NCBI GenBank assembly: GCA_030760725.1
Contig: JASWHV010000008.1
Location: 46,944,057-47,008,056 of the forward strand
Direction of reading: 5' to 3'
Source of the DNA: Neostapfia colusana
Taxonomy: Eukaryota > Streptophyta > Magnoliopsida > Poales > Poaceae
Length of the DNA: 64,000 bases
A program made the position numbers and the translations under genes. Shown here piece after piece: positions 1-9,864 of this stretch. The first letter of the stretch is position 1. Every line of letters starts with the position of its first letter. The notes under the pieces were generated by a model that saw nothing but the letters and a program-made list of their open reading frames with translations, ran no database searches and had not been told where the DNA came from.

Positions 1-410
1 TTCAACCTCTCCTTGTTCTAGCCATGCATGATACAATTTTCCCACACTTGCTGAGTACCATTGGTACTCAACCTTGCATGTTTGCTGGTTTATATTGCTG
101 CTCAGATCAAGATAATGAGGTGGTGTATGATGACCAAGACTTTGGACCCGAGGAAGGTTTTTAGGTTCATGAAGACCCCGGGCAACGCCTGTGATGGAGC
201 CCTAAAGAATAATATTCCGCTGCTAGTTTATTTACTTGTGATGAAGCATTAGTGTCCATTGAGACATTTGCAATGTAAGACTTATTTATATTCGACACCT
301 GGCTTGTAATAAATGATGCTTCACTATTTGTCATCACATGTATGAGAAAATGATCCTGGCATACATGTGATATTCACTTGGTTGTTTCTTCGGAAAAACC
401 GGGTGTGACA
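1..410 (+). repeat. 5' LTR of Element 1 (3'-most 410 bp only)
   Basis: It ends in gggtgtgaca directly before the primer-binding site and is essentially identical to 9236-9645. A possible polyadenylation signal AATAAA lies at 308-313, about 100 bp before the LTR end, as expected for the R/U5 part. The short ORF here is also present at the matching place in the 3' LTR and is not taken as a gene. Confidence 0.93.
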
Positions 411-414
411 GAGG

Positions 415-434
415 TGGTATCAGAGCCAAGGTTG
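415..434 (+). promoter_or_regulatory. Primer-binding site of Element 1 (initiator Met tRNA type)
   Basis: TGGTATCAGAGCC starts four bases after the LTR end. It is complementary to the 3' end of plant initiator methionine tRNA, the usual minus-strand primer of chromoviruses. The match weakens after about 13 bases. The untranslated leader (411-627) continues to ORF0 and ends in a pyrimidine-rich stretch closing in ttttgtttttag immediately before the ORF0 ATG, which resembles a 3' splice site. Confidence 0.92.
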
Positions 435-627
435 CCCGTAGGAACGTGGACCTAGGTAGAAATGGACGTATTTAAGGGCCCTATTTTCTTAAAAACTATT
501 TTCCAAAGTGTGGGTGGAAAAGTGTTATTAAAGGAGTCATTTTCTTCATCTTACCCCAACTTTCATTCAAAATAGGATTTTTGTTTGAGATTTTATCTAA
601 CCTAATTTTAAATTCTTTTGTTTTTAG

Positions 628-693
628 ATGGTTCGCATGATTCGCACCGCTCGTAAGTCCACAGGAGGGAGAGTTCCCGTAGTTGCCCTTGCC
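628..693 (+). other. Histone H3 tail-like N-terminus of ORF0
   Basis: The first codons read MVRMIRTARKSTGG, then RVPVVALA. Aligned from the start Met with no gap to plant histone H3, they match R2, T6 to G13 (TARKSTGG), P16, L20 and A21, that is 12 of the first 21 tail residues. The lysine (codon AAG, 655-657) falls exactly at H3K9, while K4, K14 and K18 are not conserved. Eight matching residues in a row in the correct register make chance unlikely. Whether this is capture of the 5' end of a histone gene or convergent mimicry cannot be decided here. Confidence 0.75.
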
Positions 694-1407
694 GAAAGAG
701 AGGAGAGTCGCCCCGTGACGTACCTTTCCTACGGATTGGCAGTAGGAGACTTGTTGCGCCGTCTTCGACGTATGCTCGAAGCCGCCGGCAATACGGGCAA
801 GCTAATCATCCACTATAACTCCACCAGGACCATCCGTGAGAAGAGGGAAGAATGGAGTTCGGAGATGAGGATTATACACGAGAATCAGCTGCTGAAGATC
901 CACCATTCTCCAGCTTGTCGAGCAACACAAGTTGACGCGGAGAGAGATGTCACCTAGGAGGCCATCACCTGCCAGAGTCACATCTATCGTCGCCACTTGG
1001 ACAAAACTGAGTACATGTATGTCCTCCAACGTGAGAGTGGTACCACGGAGTACAAGTACCCACCGGTGCAGCCAGGGACTTCCCATGAGCACATGGACTT
1101 GTGCTTGGAGGATGCTGCTATGCTCAGCACTCGACTGCAGGAGTGTCAACAAGAGCTTCAGGATGTCCGAGACACCCTGAAGGAAACGGAGGCGTTGCTG
1201 CGAGCTTGCCTAAAGGCGAGAGAAAGAGGAGATGGGAATGAACTGTGTGTCACCGTGAGTGATCCATGGACTCCTGACTCCCCGGATCGCCGAGCAATCA
1301 GGCGTCGTCGCACTTCTCCACCAGCAGCCTCCCCACCCAAAGCAGAGTCAGAAGGTAGCCGAAATGAGGAGGAAGATCCCGAGGAGCCAGCTCAAGAGGA
1401 CGAGTAG
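628..1407 (+). pseudogene. ORF0 of Element 1: extra gene upstream of gag, one nonsense codon
   Basis: This reading frame of about 260 codons lies between the leader and gag and is interrupted by TAG at 955-957; the same frame runs on to 1407. Four parts are visible. The basic N-terminus resembles the histone H3 tail. A globular-looking middle includes HIYRRHLDKTEYMY just after the stop. A heptad-like helix follows at about 1090-1215 (LEDAAMLSTRLQECQQELQD). The C-terminus is acidic (EEDPEEPAQEDE). No enzyme motif is seen. Extra ORFs upstream of gag have been reported in some rice gypsy elements (I recall the name orf0 for RIRE-type elements), and their function is not established. Element 4 has a counterpart with a similar coiled-coil and acidic tail (42764-43737). 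Confidence 0.7.
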
Positions 1408-1708
1408 TGTAGAGTCTTTCCCTTAGCTAGCAAGAGGTCGAGTAGTCGAGTCGTTACGTAGTTAATGGTGTGATAATGCTTGGTGTGTGACGTGAGTTGT
1501 GGAAGCCATGAGCAATTGTCCACAGCCTCGTCTTCAGATTGTTTTGCTTTGGTGTGTGAACCCACAGGAAATAATAGTGCATTTATTCGGTGTGAGATAT
1601 AAACCCTCGTAAAATTTTAACAAAGCCTCAACACCTCAAAGTACCAACAAATGAAAGTAGTAAGATGATACTAAATGGTATCAAATTAACATTTGTTGAT
1701 TCTGCCAG
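1408..1708 (+). other. Spacer between ORF0 and gag-pol of Element 1
   Basis: No ORF of note is present. It ends in ttgattctgccag directly before the gag ATG at 1709, again resembling a 3' splice site, so gag could be translated from a spliced RNA. This is inference; no donor is proven. Confidence 0.5.
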
Positions 1709-4700
1709 ATGGCCGGAAGAGGAAAAGGACGTGCTGCCAACCCCGCCAACAACAATGATGAGGCATGCAACCCTCATCTTTCTGGAGGCCAGGACAGGGG
1801 TGGTCGCCGGGAAGAAGTTGATCCTCTCCACCAAATGCTGGAGAATCAAAATCAGCTTATCCAGAACTTGACTCAAGTGGTGGCCAACTTGCATCAAGTT
1901 CCACCTCCACAAGCTGCACCACGCCAACCAAGGTTGAGTGAGTTTCTAGGAACTCAACCTCCAAAGTTTGCAAGTGCTGCTGAACCTCTGGAGGCAGATG
2001 ATTGGCTGAAGACTATTGAAAGTAAGATGAGGATTATTCAATGCCAAGGGTATGAGAGGGTGATGTTTGCCTCTCATCAATTGCAGGGACCTGCTGCTGA
2101 TTGGTGGACCGCCTACGTGGCCGCCCATCATGACCCTGAGAACATCACTTGGGAAGAGTTCAAGCGTAGCTTCCGCAACCACTACATCCCAAGAGGTGAA
2201 CTCAAAAACAAGAGAAGGGAGTTTCTGGGACTGCAGCAGGGAAACATGACGGTGAGGGAATACCTCACTAAATTTACTCAACTATCCCGTTATGCTCCAC
2301 GAGACATAGAGACTGATGAGCAGAAACAAGATTGTTTCGTGGAAGGACTTACCGCAGAGATGCAGTGTGCAATGTCCTCCAATGAGTATGAAAGTTTTCA
2401 AAAGATGGTGGACAGGGCGTTTGTGGTGGAAAGGAAGCTAAAGGCCCTGGAAAATGAGAATAAGAGAAAGGCGGGATGGTCACATCAGGCCTCAGGGAGC
2501 AACACCCGCCCACGTATGATGCAGCAACCTACGGGGCAGACAAGCCGTGCTGCGGTACCCTATTCAGCACCAAGAGGGTACAACCCAAACTACAGGCCTC
2601 CCGCAGCACCAGCACAGCCGCAACGTCAGTTTGTGCAGCAGCCTCGCCCCGCATATCCACCTCGACCAGCAGTGCAAGGACCCCCGAACCAACCCCAAGA
2701 CAACAAAGGCCAAGCACCTAAGGTTGGGGTGCAATGTTTCAGCTGTGGTGAAGTGGGGCACTACGCCCATAAATGCCCAAAGAAGAAGCCTGCGCCGCCA
2801 CAACAGCAGAATGTAGTGAGAGGACGGGTGAACCATGTCACTATGGAGGAAGCACAAGAGGCGCCCGACGTGGTAGTTGGTAAGTTTCCTGCCAATTTAC
2901 ACCTTGCAACTCTGCTGTTTGATTCTGGTGCTACCCACTCGTTCATTGCTCAAGGGTTTGTTAAGAAGCATGACCTAGCAACCACACAAATGAACCATAT
3001 GCTAGCCGTAAACTCTCCAGGTGGAGAAATAAGGACAAGACAAGTGTGTCCCAAAGTGAGCCTAGACATTAATGGGGTAGTATTTACTGCTAACCTCATA
3101 GTGATAGACTCACAAGGGATAGATATTATTTTGGGTATGGATTGGTTGACCAAACATAAAGGAATCATCCATTGTTCGACCAGAACGGTAGAACTAACTC
3201 ACCCCAATGGCACAAGAGTAAAGTTCATAACGATACACGAGCCTAGGAGGGACATTAAATTAAATCAAGTGGAGGTGAAAGTTGAGGAAATCAGGACTAT
3301 CAGAGAATATCCAGATGTTTTTCCGGAGGAATTGCCAGGAATGCCTCCCGACCGTGACGTGGAATTCGCAATTGAGCTAGTACCGGGAACAGCCCCGATA
3401 TACAAGAGACCTTATCGAATGGACTCCAAGCAGCTAGAAGAGCTCAAGGATCATTTGAGAGAATTGACGGAGAAGGGGTATATTCGCCCTAGTTCCTCAC
3501 CATGGGGAGCTCCGGTGATATTTGTGCCTAAGAAAGATGGAACCCAAAGGTTATGCGTGGATTACCGTGCCTTGAATGAGGTAACCATCAAAAACAAGTA
3601 CCCATTGCCTCGCATTGAAGACTTGTTTGATCAGTTGAGGGGAGCTTGTGTGTTCTCGAAAATTGATCTCAGGTCGGGGTACCACCAACTCAAGATAAGG
3701 CAATCAGATATTCCCAAGACAGCTTTCGTATCTCGGTACGGACTGTATGAATACACTGTCATGCCTTTCGGGCTAACCAATGCCCCGGCATATTTCATGT
3801 ATCTCATGAACAAGGTATTCATGGAATATCTGGACAAATTTGTGGTAGTTTTCATAGATGATATTCTCGTCTTCTCCAAAGATGAAGAAGAACATTAGAA
3901 ACATCTAAGGTTGGTGTTGCAGAGGTTGAGAGAACACCAACTATATGCCAAGTTGAGCAAGTGTGAGTTTTGGCTGAAGAGAGTTCCCTTTTTAGGACAT
4001 ATAATCTCGGAGGGAGGAATCTCCGTAGATCCCGCAAAAATCGAGGATATCCAGAAGTGGAAGACCCCTGAAAATGTCGGGGAAGTTCGAAGCTTTTTGG
4101 GATTGGCTGGATACTATCGACGGTTTATTGAGGGATTCTCCAAGATCTCGAGACCTCTCACCAAACTGTTGGAAAAGGGAATCACATTCACCTGGACGCC
4201 ACAGTGCGATACGAGCTTTCAGGAGCTAAAGAAGAGATTGACAACAGCCCCAGTGCTGGTTATGCCAGATATGCAGAAGAATTTCACAGTGTACTGCGAT
4301 GCCTCTGGAAATGGGTTGGGATGTGTTCTCATGCAAGAAGGACATGTCGTGGCATATGCATCCCGGCAGCTTCGGAAGCACGAGAAGAACTATCCTACAC
4401 ATGACCTTGAACTAGCCGCAGTGGTACACGCGTTGAAAATTTGGCGGCACTATTTGATGGGGAAGAGGACAGAGATATATACGGATCATAAGAGTTTGAA
4501 GTACATATTCACACAGCCAGATCTCAACCTCAGACAAAGGAGATGGTTAGAGCTAATCCATGACTTTGATATAGGCATCAACTATCATCCTGGGAAAGCA
4601 AACGTCGTGGCCGATGCTTTGAGTCGGAAAGTGCAGGTCAATAAGTTGAGCTTGAAGGACATGCCCGCAGAATTGAAGGACGAGGTTATAAGGCTCAATC

Positions 4701-6169
4701 TGTGTCTAGTAAATAGTGGTGAAGCCATCGCCATGGAAGTGGACTCCACACTCGAGCAAGACATACGCGAGGGCCAAAAGAATGATGAGAAGATACAAGA
4801 GATCAGACAGCTCATCAAGGAAAATAAAGCTCCTGGTTTTAGAGAGGATGAACAAGGAACGGTGTGGCACGGGAAAAGGATCTGTGTGCCAGAAGTAAAG
4901 GAGATCCGTGAATTAATTTTGAAGGAGGCTCACGATTCTGACTATTCCATTCATCCTGGGAGTACAAAGATGTACCAGGACCTCAAGAGTAGGTATTGGT
5001 GGTATGGCATGAAGCGAGATGTCGCGGAACATGTTGCCCTATGTGACACATGTCAGTTGGTGAAAGCAGAACATCAACGACCCGCGGGATTATTGCAACC
5101 ACTCAAAGTGCCTGAATGGAAATGGGAAGAAATCAGCATGGATTTTGTCGTGGGATTGCCTAGGACCCAATCCGGGTATGATTCAATATGGGTCATTATT
5201 GATAGGCTAACCAAGGTAGCTCATTTCATTCCTGTGAAAGAAAGCTACAGCGGATCCAAATTGGCAGAATTGTACATGTCAAGGATTGTGTGTTACCATG
5301 GAGTGCCAAAGAAGATAGTGTCGGACCGAGGGACACAGTTCACCTCGAGGTTTTGGCAGAAGTTGCATGAAACCATGGGAACCCATCTGAACTTCAGCTC
5401 TGCCTATCATCCCCAAACTGACGGGCAGACGGAGAGAACCAATCAGATCCTTGAAGATATGTTAAGGGCATGTGCACTCAAAAACAATAGGAGTTGGGAC
5501 AAGAACTTACCGTATGCGGAGTTTTCCTATAACAACAGTTATCAAGCTAGTATGAAGATATCACCGTTTGAAGCTTTGTATGGAAGGAAGTGCAGAACTC
5601 CCCTATTTTGGAACCAAACAGGAGAAAGTAAAGTGTTTGGTCCAGAAGTGCTACAAGAAGCCGAGGCGAAGGTGAGGGAGATTCGCAACAATTTGAGGAT
5701 AGCACAAACACGCCAAAAGAGCTATGCCGATGTACGAAGAAGAGAACTCGTTTTCAACGTGGGAGACTATGTTTATATCAAGGTGTCCCCTATCAGAGGA
5801 CTTCGTCGGTTCAAGGTGAAAGGGAAGTTGTCACCTCGATACATCAGACCCTTTAAAGTTTTGGAAAGAAAAGGCGAAGTGGCGTACCAACTAGAGTTAC
5901 CGGTTCATCTATCGGATGTACACGATGTATTCCATGTGTCACAACTCAAGAAATGCCTGAGGACGCCTGAGGAGGTGTTACCCATGGATGTAGCTGAAGA
6001 TTTGTCTTATGCCGAGCAACCATACAAGATTTTGGAGGCAATGGAACGCCTCACCAGAAATAAAAGAATCCGGATGTGCAAGGTGCAGTGGAAGCATCAC
6101 TCAGAAGAGGAAGCCACCTTGGAACGGGAAGATGAGCTCAAGGCACAATTTCCGGAATTGTTTTCTTAG
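1709..6169 (+). pseudogene. gag-pol: gag-pol polyprotein of Element 1, one in-frame TAG in RT
   Basis: One frame of 1,487 codons holds all retrotransposon functions, with a single stop at 3896-3898 (codon 730). Domains in order: gag capsid region (about residues 80-205, with DWW and a YLTKFTQLSRYAP motif); CCHC zinc knuckle at 343-356; aspartic protease DSGATH at 405-410; RT with the catalytic FIDD at 715-718; RNase H with D864, E901 and D926; integrase with an H-x6-H-x29-C-x2-C zinc finger (1075-1115) and a D1145-D1206-E1242 triad (DD35E spacing). A GPY/F-like module (PRYIRPFKVLERKGEVAYQL) and a chromodomain-like C-terminus (VQWKHHSEEEATLERE) follow. The stop falls 12 codons after the FIDD motif and would remove the rest of RT, RNase H and integrase. 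All catalytic residues I checked are present, so apart from the stop the frame looks fresh. Confidence 0.93.
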
Positions 6170-6176
6170 AAACACC

Positions 6177-6214
6177 AATCTCGAGGACGAGATTTCTTTT
6201 AAGGGGGGTAGAGC
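6177..6214 (+). promoter_or_regulatory. Polypurine tract of Element 1 with adjoining inverted repeat
   Basis: The tract ttttaaggggggtagagc (6197-6214) directly precedes the 3' LTR and would prime plus-strand DNA synthesis. Immediately upstream, AATCTCG-agga-CGAGATT (6177-6194) forms a perfect 7-bp inverted repeat with a 4-base loop. The same arrangement, with variations, precedes the tract in all five elements of the window. Confidence 0.85.
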
Positions 6215-6468
6215 TGTAACACCCCAAATTTTGATTCAAAAACTCTAAACCATGTTCAGAGGGGAATTTAAAAATTTTTGGACGTGTTGCATGTTTTGCA
6301 AAAATTCAAATTCAAACTGGAATTCAAATTATACCCAAAACAGAAAAGAAATGGAAAAAGAAAAAGGAAAACGGGAAAAAACTGGCCAGTGGGCCGAAAC
6401 CGCCAGCCGGCCCAGCAACTCCCGCGCCAGCCCGCCCCCGCGCGCGCCGCGCTGCCTCTCACCGACGG

Positions 6469-6479
6469 GTGGGACCCAC
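6469..6479. promoter_or_regulatory. TCP-type palindrome GTGGGACCCAC in the Element 1 LTR
   Basis: This perfect inverted repeat matches the consensus bound by class I TCP (PCF) transcription factors, GTGGGNCCCAC. It lies about 140 bp upstream of the TATA box and is followed by atgtcat. The same core occurs in the LTRs of Elements 2, 4 and 5 and in the truncated LTR at 36503-40398. Binding is inferred from the consensus only. Confidence 0.6.
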
Positions 6480-6619
6480 ATGTCATCCCTAACCCCGCGA
6501 CCCCGGACTCTCTCCCGCGCGCGCGATCGCAACCGATCTGGAAACCGCGTCCCGTCGCCCGAATTCTGGACCCAGAGGACTCCAACTCGATCACAACAGA
6601 CCCACCGCCCTCCCCCGGC

Positions 6620-6627
6620 TATAAAAA
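6620..6627 (+). promoter_or_regulatory. TATA box of the Element 1 LTR promoter
   Basis: TATAAAAA is set in GC-rich DNA (cccggctataaaaacccc), a strong RNA polymerase II TATA context. Transcription would begin around 6650, placing the U3/R border some 440 bp into the LTR. The same box is found inverted at 35192-35199 in the solo LTR. Confidence 0.75.
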
Positions 6628-9600
6628 CCCCCGATCCGATCAGTTTTTCCCACGCGATCGCCGATTTTCACTCCGGTGAGCACCGAGACTTCGCCGGTGA
6701 ATTCTGGCCGATCTAAGCTCGGAAACTCTGATCTAACTCGCTGGTCTTGATCCACCGCCTCCGGGGAACTTTGCAGGTGCAGAAAACTCGGAGAGTTACG
6801 GTGCAAACACAGCGCCGACGAGCTTCGCCGTGGTTTTGCCTCGGACCTCGCCGCCGATCACTTTCCAGGACCCCCGAGCTCGAGAAAACCCCCGAGGTGA
6901 GATCCCTGACCTCCCCTCTACCGATCTAGGCCATAAGATCACAGTTCTAGGCAGAATTCTCGAGGACCCGAAACTTTCCGGCGAGATCGCCGCTTCCCGC
7001 CGCCGTGCGCCGCCGGCAGCGCCGCCCGCGCTCGATCAGAGCGACGTGGCCGCTTGTGCGCCGTTTATTTTAAATCGCACGGTAGACTTTAAAACCCCGC
7101 GTACCGGTTCGATGTTATAATCTCAGCCGTCGGTTTAAAATCGGACGGTCCACGTCGACCCCGCGTTATAAAGACTGGAATTCTTACGTGCTACCCCCTG
7201 GGGTTCTCTGGAATTGAGAGCTAGCCCCGGAAACTTCAGATCTAGCCCCTGGAACTCCAGAAAATCATGTAAATCCATTTAAAAATCAGTTTTAACCCCT
7301 GGACATAATAGAAATTAGGAAAAACACCTCTGTTAAGTGTAGCTAGACTCCTGGAAATTATGAAAATAATATTATAGACCCTGTGATGGGTGAGTTTACT
7401 TTTTAACCCTGTTTAGTATTTAATTTACAAAATTGAATATGTAACTAGTGTTTAAAAATTAAAAAGGGGACAAACATAATTGTCAAAATTTATTAAAAAC
7501 TTTCTCAGTACTTAGAAAACTTTGGAGTGAGATAAAAATATATTTTTGGGCTGAAATAAATCTGTTTTATCTATTATTCACATTTAATAGTATAGGGACA
7601 CATTTTTAAGTAAAGAATAGTTAAAGAAAAATAGGGAAAATAATTATGAAATAGTATACATCATAAGCCATGGTCAAAATATGATTTTAAATTATTTAGG
7701 ACCAGAACCTAATCTGTTTAGGTGATGTGTATTACTAATTTAATAATAAAATACACAATTATGCATAGGAATATAAATCTGAAAATATAGAAACTAGTAA
7801 ATGATAAATGGAGTTTCTAAAATACAAAGAATTCAGTTTAGGGTTGATAGAAGTTATGAAAGCACATATGGGGAAGAATAATACTTTTCATACACACTTT
7901 GTAGTAAAAAGGTGAAGTAGTTGAATATAAGAAATTTATTGGAAACCCATATAAATAGTATGTAAGTAATAAAGGTGGACACAAAAGTAGGAATCATATA
8001 CACATGGTTAAAAGTGCATACAAGCCACAACTCAACACACATAAAGTAACCACAACACATATAATGGTAAAGAACTTTTATAAATATGAATGTGTGGTTT
8101 GTATGAACTAAGAAGTGTGAACTATGTCTTATGATTGTTGTTCTTCTTTTGCTATGTGTGATGGTATGAAGTAGAGCCTGCTCAAGAGCAAGTTAACCCT
8201 TTCCAAGATCAGGACTACCAATTTCAAGAGCAGCAAGAAGGAGGCAAGTGTCCTTGACCACTTTGATCCTATGCTAGGATGTGTAGATAGAATTATTTGC
8301 ATTGTCAAGTTAAATATGAAACCCATGCTAGGAAGTTTCCCTAGAATTGCATTACCTTGTTTCCTTGAAGCTTGGGTTGGGATTTATTTTGTCATGTCAT
8401 TTATACACATGCATATGCTTAGCCATGCTTAGAATGGGATATTTGGGATATGAGATCATCAGTTTATATTACCATACTCTTGAGTGAGACATTGTGAGTT
8501 ATGTAGAGGTAGGGATCAAGGAAAGTTGGATGTTTTGGTTGTGTGCTGGGTGCACGAGACTTGGGTTTGTGTTTAGTACTTGCCTGGATCCTAAGGACCG
8601 GTTCATGGAGCATGTAACCCGGCTTTACAGTGCTAACCACATGCTGAGATGGGGCAGCTTGGCCAATTAATTAGGTGTATCCCCGGCGTAGTATGGGTGT
8701 GTTGGATGGTGCGGGGAGTAGGTGTCAGCTGGACTACCATATGAACCGCAAGGCTCAAGAGGGGGCCACTGCAGCGGGGTTGGAGCCTCTTGTATGCTGT
8801 TAGGGGTGAAACCTCAGTGGGCCCACGCTCGTCGGGAATCCCTTTGTAAAGGCTTCGTAGTGATCTCTTGGCCGCACACCTGGGAAGTGTGAATGTGGAT
8901 CGTAGCCACTGGCATAATGGAAGTTCTTTTAGTCCACCCGGCAACGGGGGATGAAATCACTACTTGTGGGTACAGTGGTACAAACTCTGCAGAGTCAAAA
9001 CTGTCTTGACAGCCGTGCTCACGGTTAAGAGCGGCCTGGATTATTCATGATTAGAGGAGTGAAGGTTTTTGGAAGTTGTGGATGTTAAGCGGGGAGCTTA
9101 ACATTGGTAATGATGTTATGGTTATTGGATTACAATGATGGGATGGGAGATTGGAACCATTTCACCTGTGTAGTAATGTAGGTGCTTAATAAGCTAAGGT
9201 GATAGGTATTAATTGCGTAGTGCTTTAACCATGAGTTCAACCTCTCCTTGTTCTAGCCATGCATGATACAATTTTCCCACACTTGCTGAGTACCATTGGT
9301 ACTCAACCTTGCATGTTTGCTGGTTTATATTGCTGCTCAGGTCAAGATAATGAGGTGGTGTATGATGACCAAGACTTTGGACCCGAGGAAGGTTTTTAGG
9401 TTCATGAAGACCCCGGGCAACGCCTGTGATGGAGCCCTAAAGAATAATATTCCGCTGCTAGTTTATTTACTTGTGATGAAGCATTAGTGTCCATTGAGAC
9501 ATTTGCAATGTAAGACTTATTTATATTCGACACCTGGCTTGTAATAAATGATGCTTCACTATTTGTCATCACATGTATGAGAAAATGATCCTGGCATACA

Positions 9601-9645
9601 TGTGATATTCACTTGGTTGTTTCTTCGGAAAAACCGGGTGTGACA

Positions 9646-9864
9646 TATTTTCAAGTGATTCTTGTTGCATTAGATCCGTGACTTGATTATCTACCTCCCT
9701 ACTTGATTGTCATGGTTGAACACGTTTGAGAACACTTGCACACACAGTTTCTTTATCCGATTGATTTTTTGCTGAGGGGTTTTTGTTGTTTCCGCTGCGA
9801 AAAGTTTTAATCTACCATTCACCCCCCCCCTCTGGTAGCTTTTCACGTGCTCTTCGATCCTACA
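9646..9864 (+). repeat. 3' end of a Ty1/copia LTR (partial or solo)
   Basis: The run ttccgctgcgaaaag, the C-tract with ctctggtagc and the ending cgatcctaca are typical of the U5 end of grass copia LTRs of the SIRE/Maximus or Angela type. Its upstream part is missing because Element 1 lies immediately to the left, so Element 1 probably inserted into this LTR. No primer-binding site follows; the next bases are CACTA transposase sequence. It is therefore the right edge of a solo LTR or of a full element whose left edge is outside the window. Confidence 0.6.

Larger units (their letters stand above)
1..9645 (+). mobile_element. Element 1: Ty3/gypsy chromovirus (Tekay/Del-like), 5' end outside window
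   Basis: The order is partial 5' LTR, primer-binding site, ORF0, gag-pol, polypurine tract and complete 3' LTR. The window opens inside the 5' LTR: bases 1-410 match the last 410 bases of the 3' LTR (9236-9645), and I see only one substitution (a versus g near position 107 / 9342). This points to a recent insertion; at the commonly used rice LTR rate of 1.3e-8 per site per year it is of the order of 0.1 million years, from a short sample. Both genes nevertheless carry nonsense codons. The left target duplication is outside the window, so the tattt at 9646-9650 cannot be confirmed as a duplication. Confidence 0.93.
6215..9645 (+). repeat. 3' LTR of Element 1 (3,431 bp)
   Basis: It runs from tgtaacaccc to gggtgtgaca with TG...CA ends. 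The first 900 bp are GC-rich and hold the promoter signals (TCP-type palindrome at 6469-6479, TATA box at 6620). The middle (about 7200-8100) is AT-rich with no coding sequence. The last kilobase contains a possible AATAAA at 9543-9548. ORFs of 60-150 codons inside it overlap on several strands and frames, and I regard them as incidental. A reverse-oriented solo copy of the same family lies at 32144-35606. Confidence 0.94.

Noticed and set aside
61..252. 63-codon ORF repeated at 9296-9487
   Set aside because: It lies in the LTR end of Element 1. It is identical in both LTRs and lacks any known domain.
415..434. Possible tRNA-Met gene
   Set aside because: Only the segment complementary to the tRNA 3' end is present; it is a primer-binding site. 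The same holds at 14808, 41258 and 57421.
628..693. A host histone H3 gene fragment
   Set aside because: Similarity stops after about 22 codons and the rest of the frame is ORF0 sequence in the normal position of an LTR element, so it is not a histone gene or pseudogene insertion.
8633..8944. 103-codon minus-strand ORF, with a similar one at 32849-33121
   Set aside because: It lies in the Element 1 LTR and, inverted, in the solo LTR. It is similar only because the LTRs are, and it is antisense to the element.
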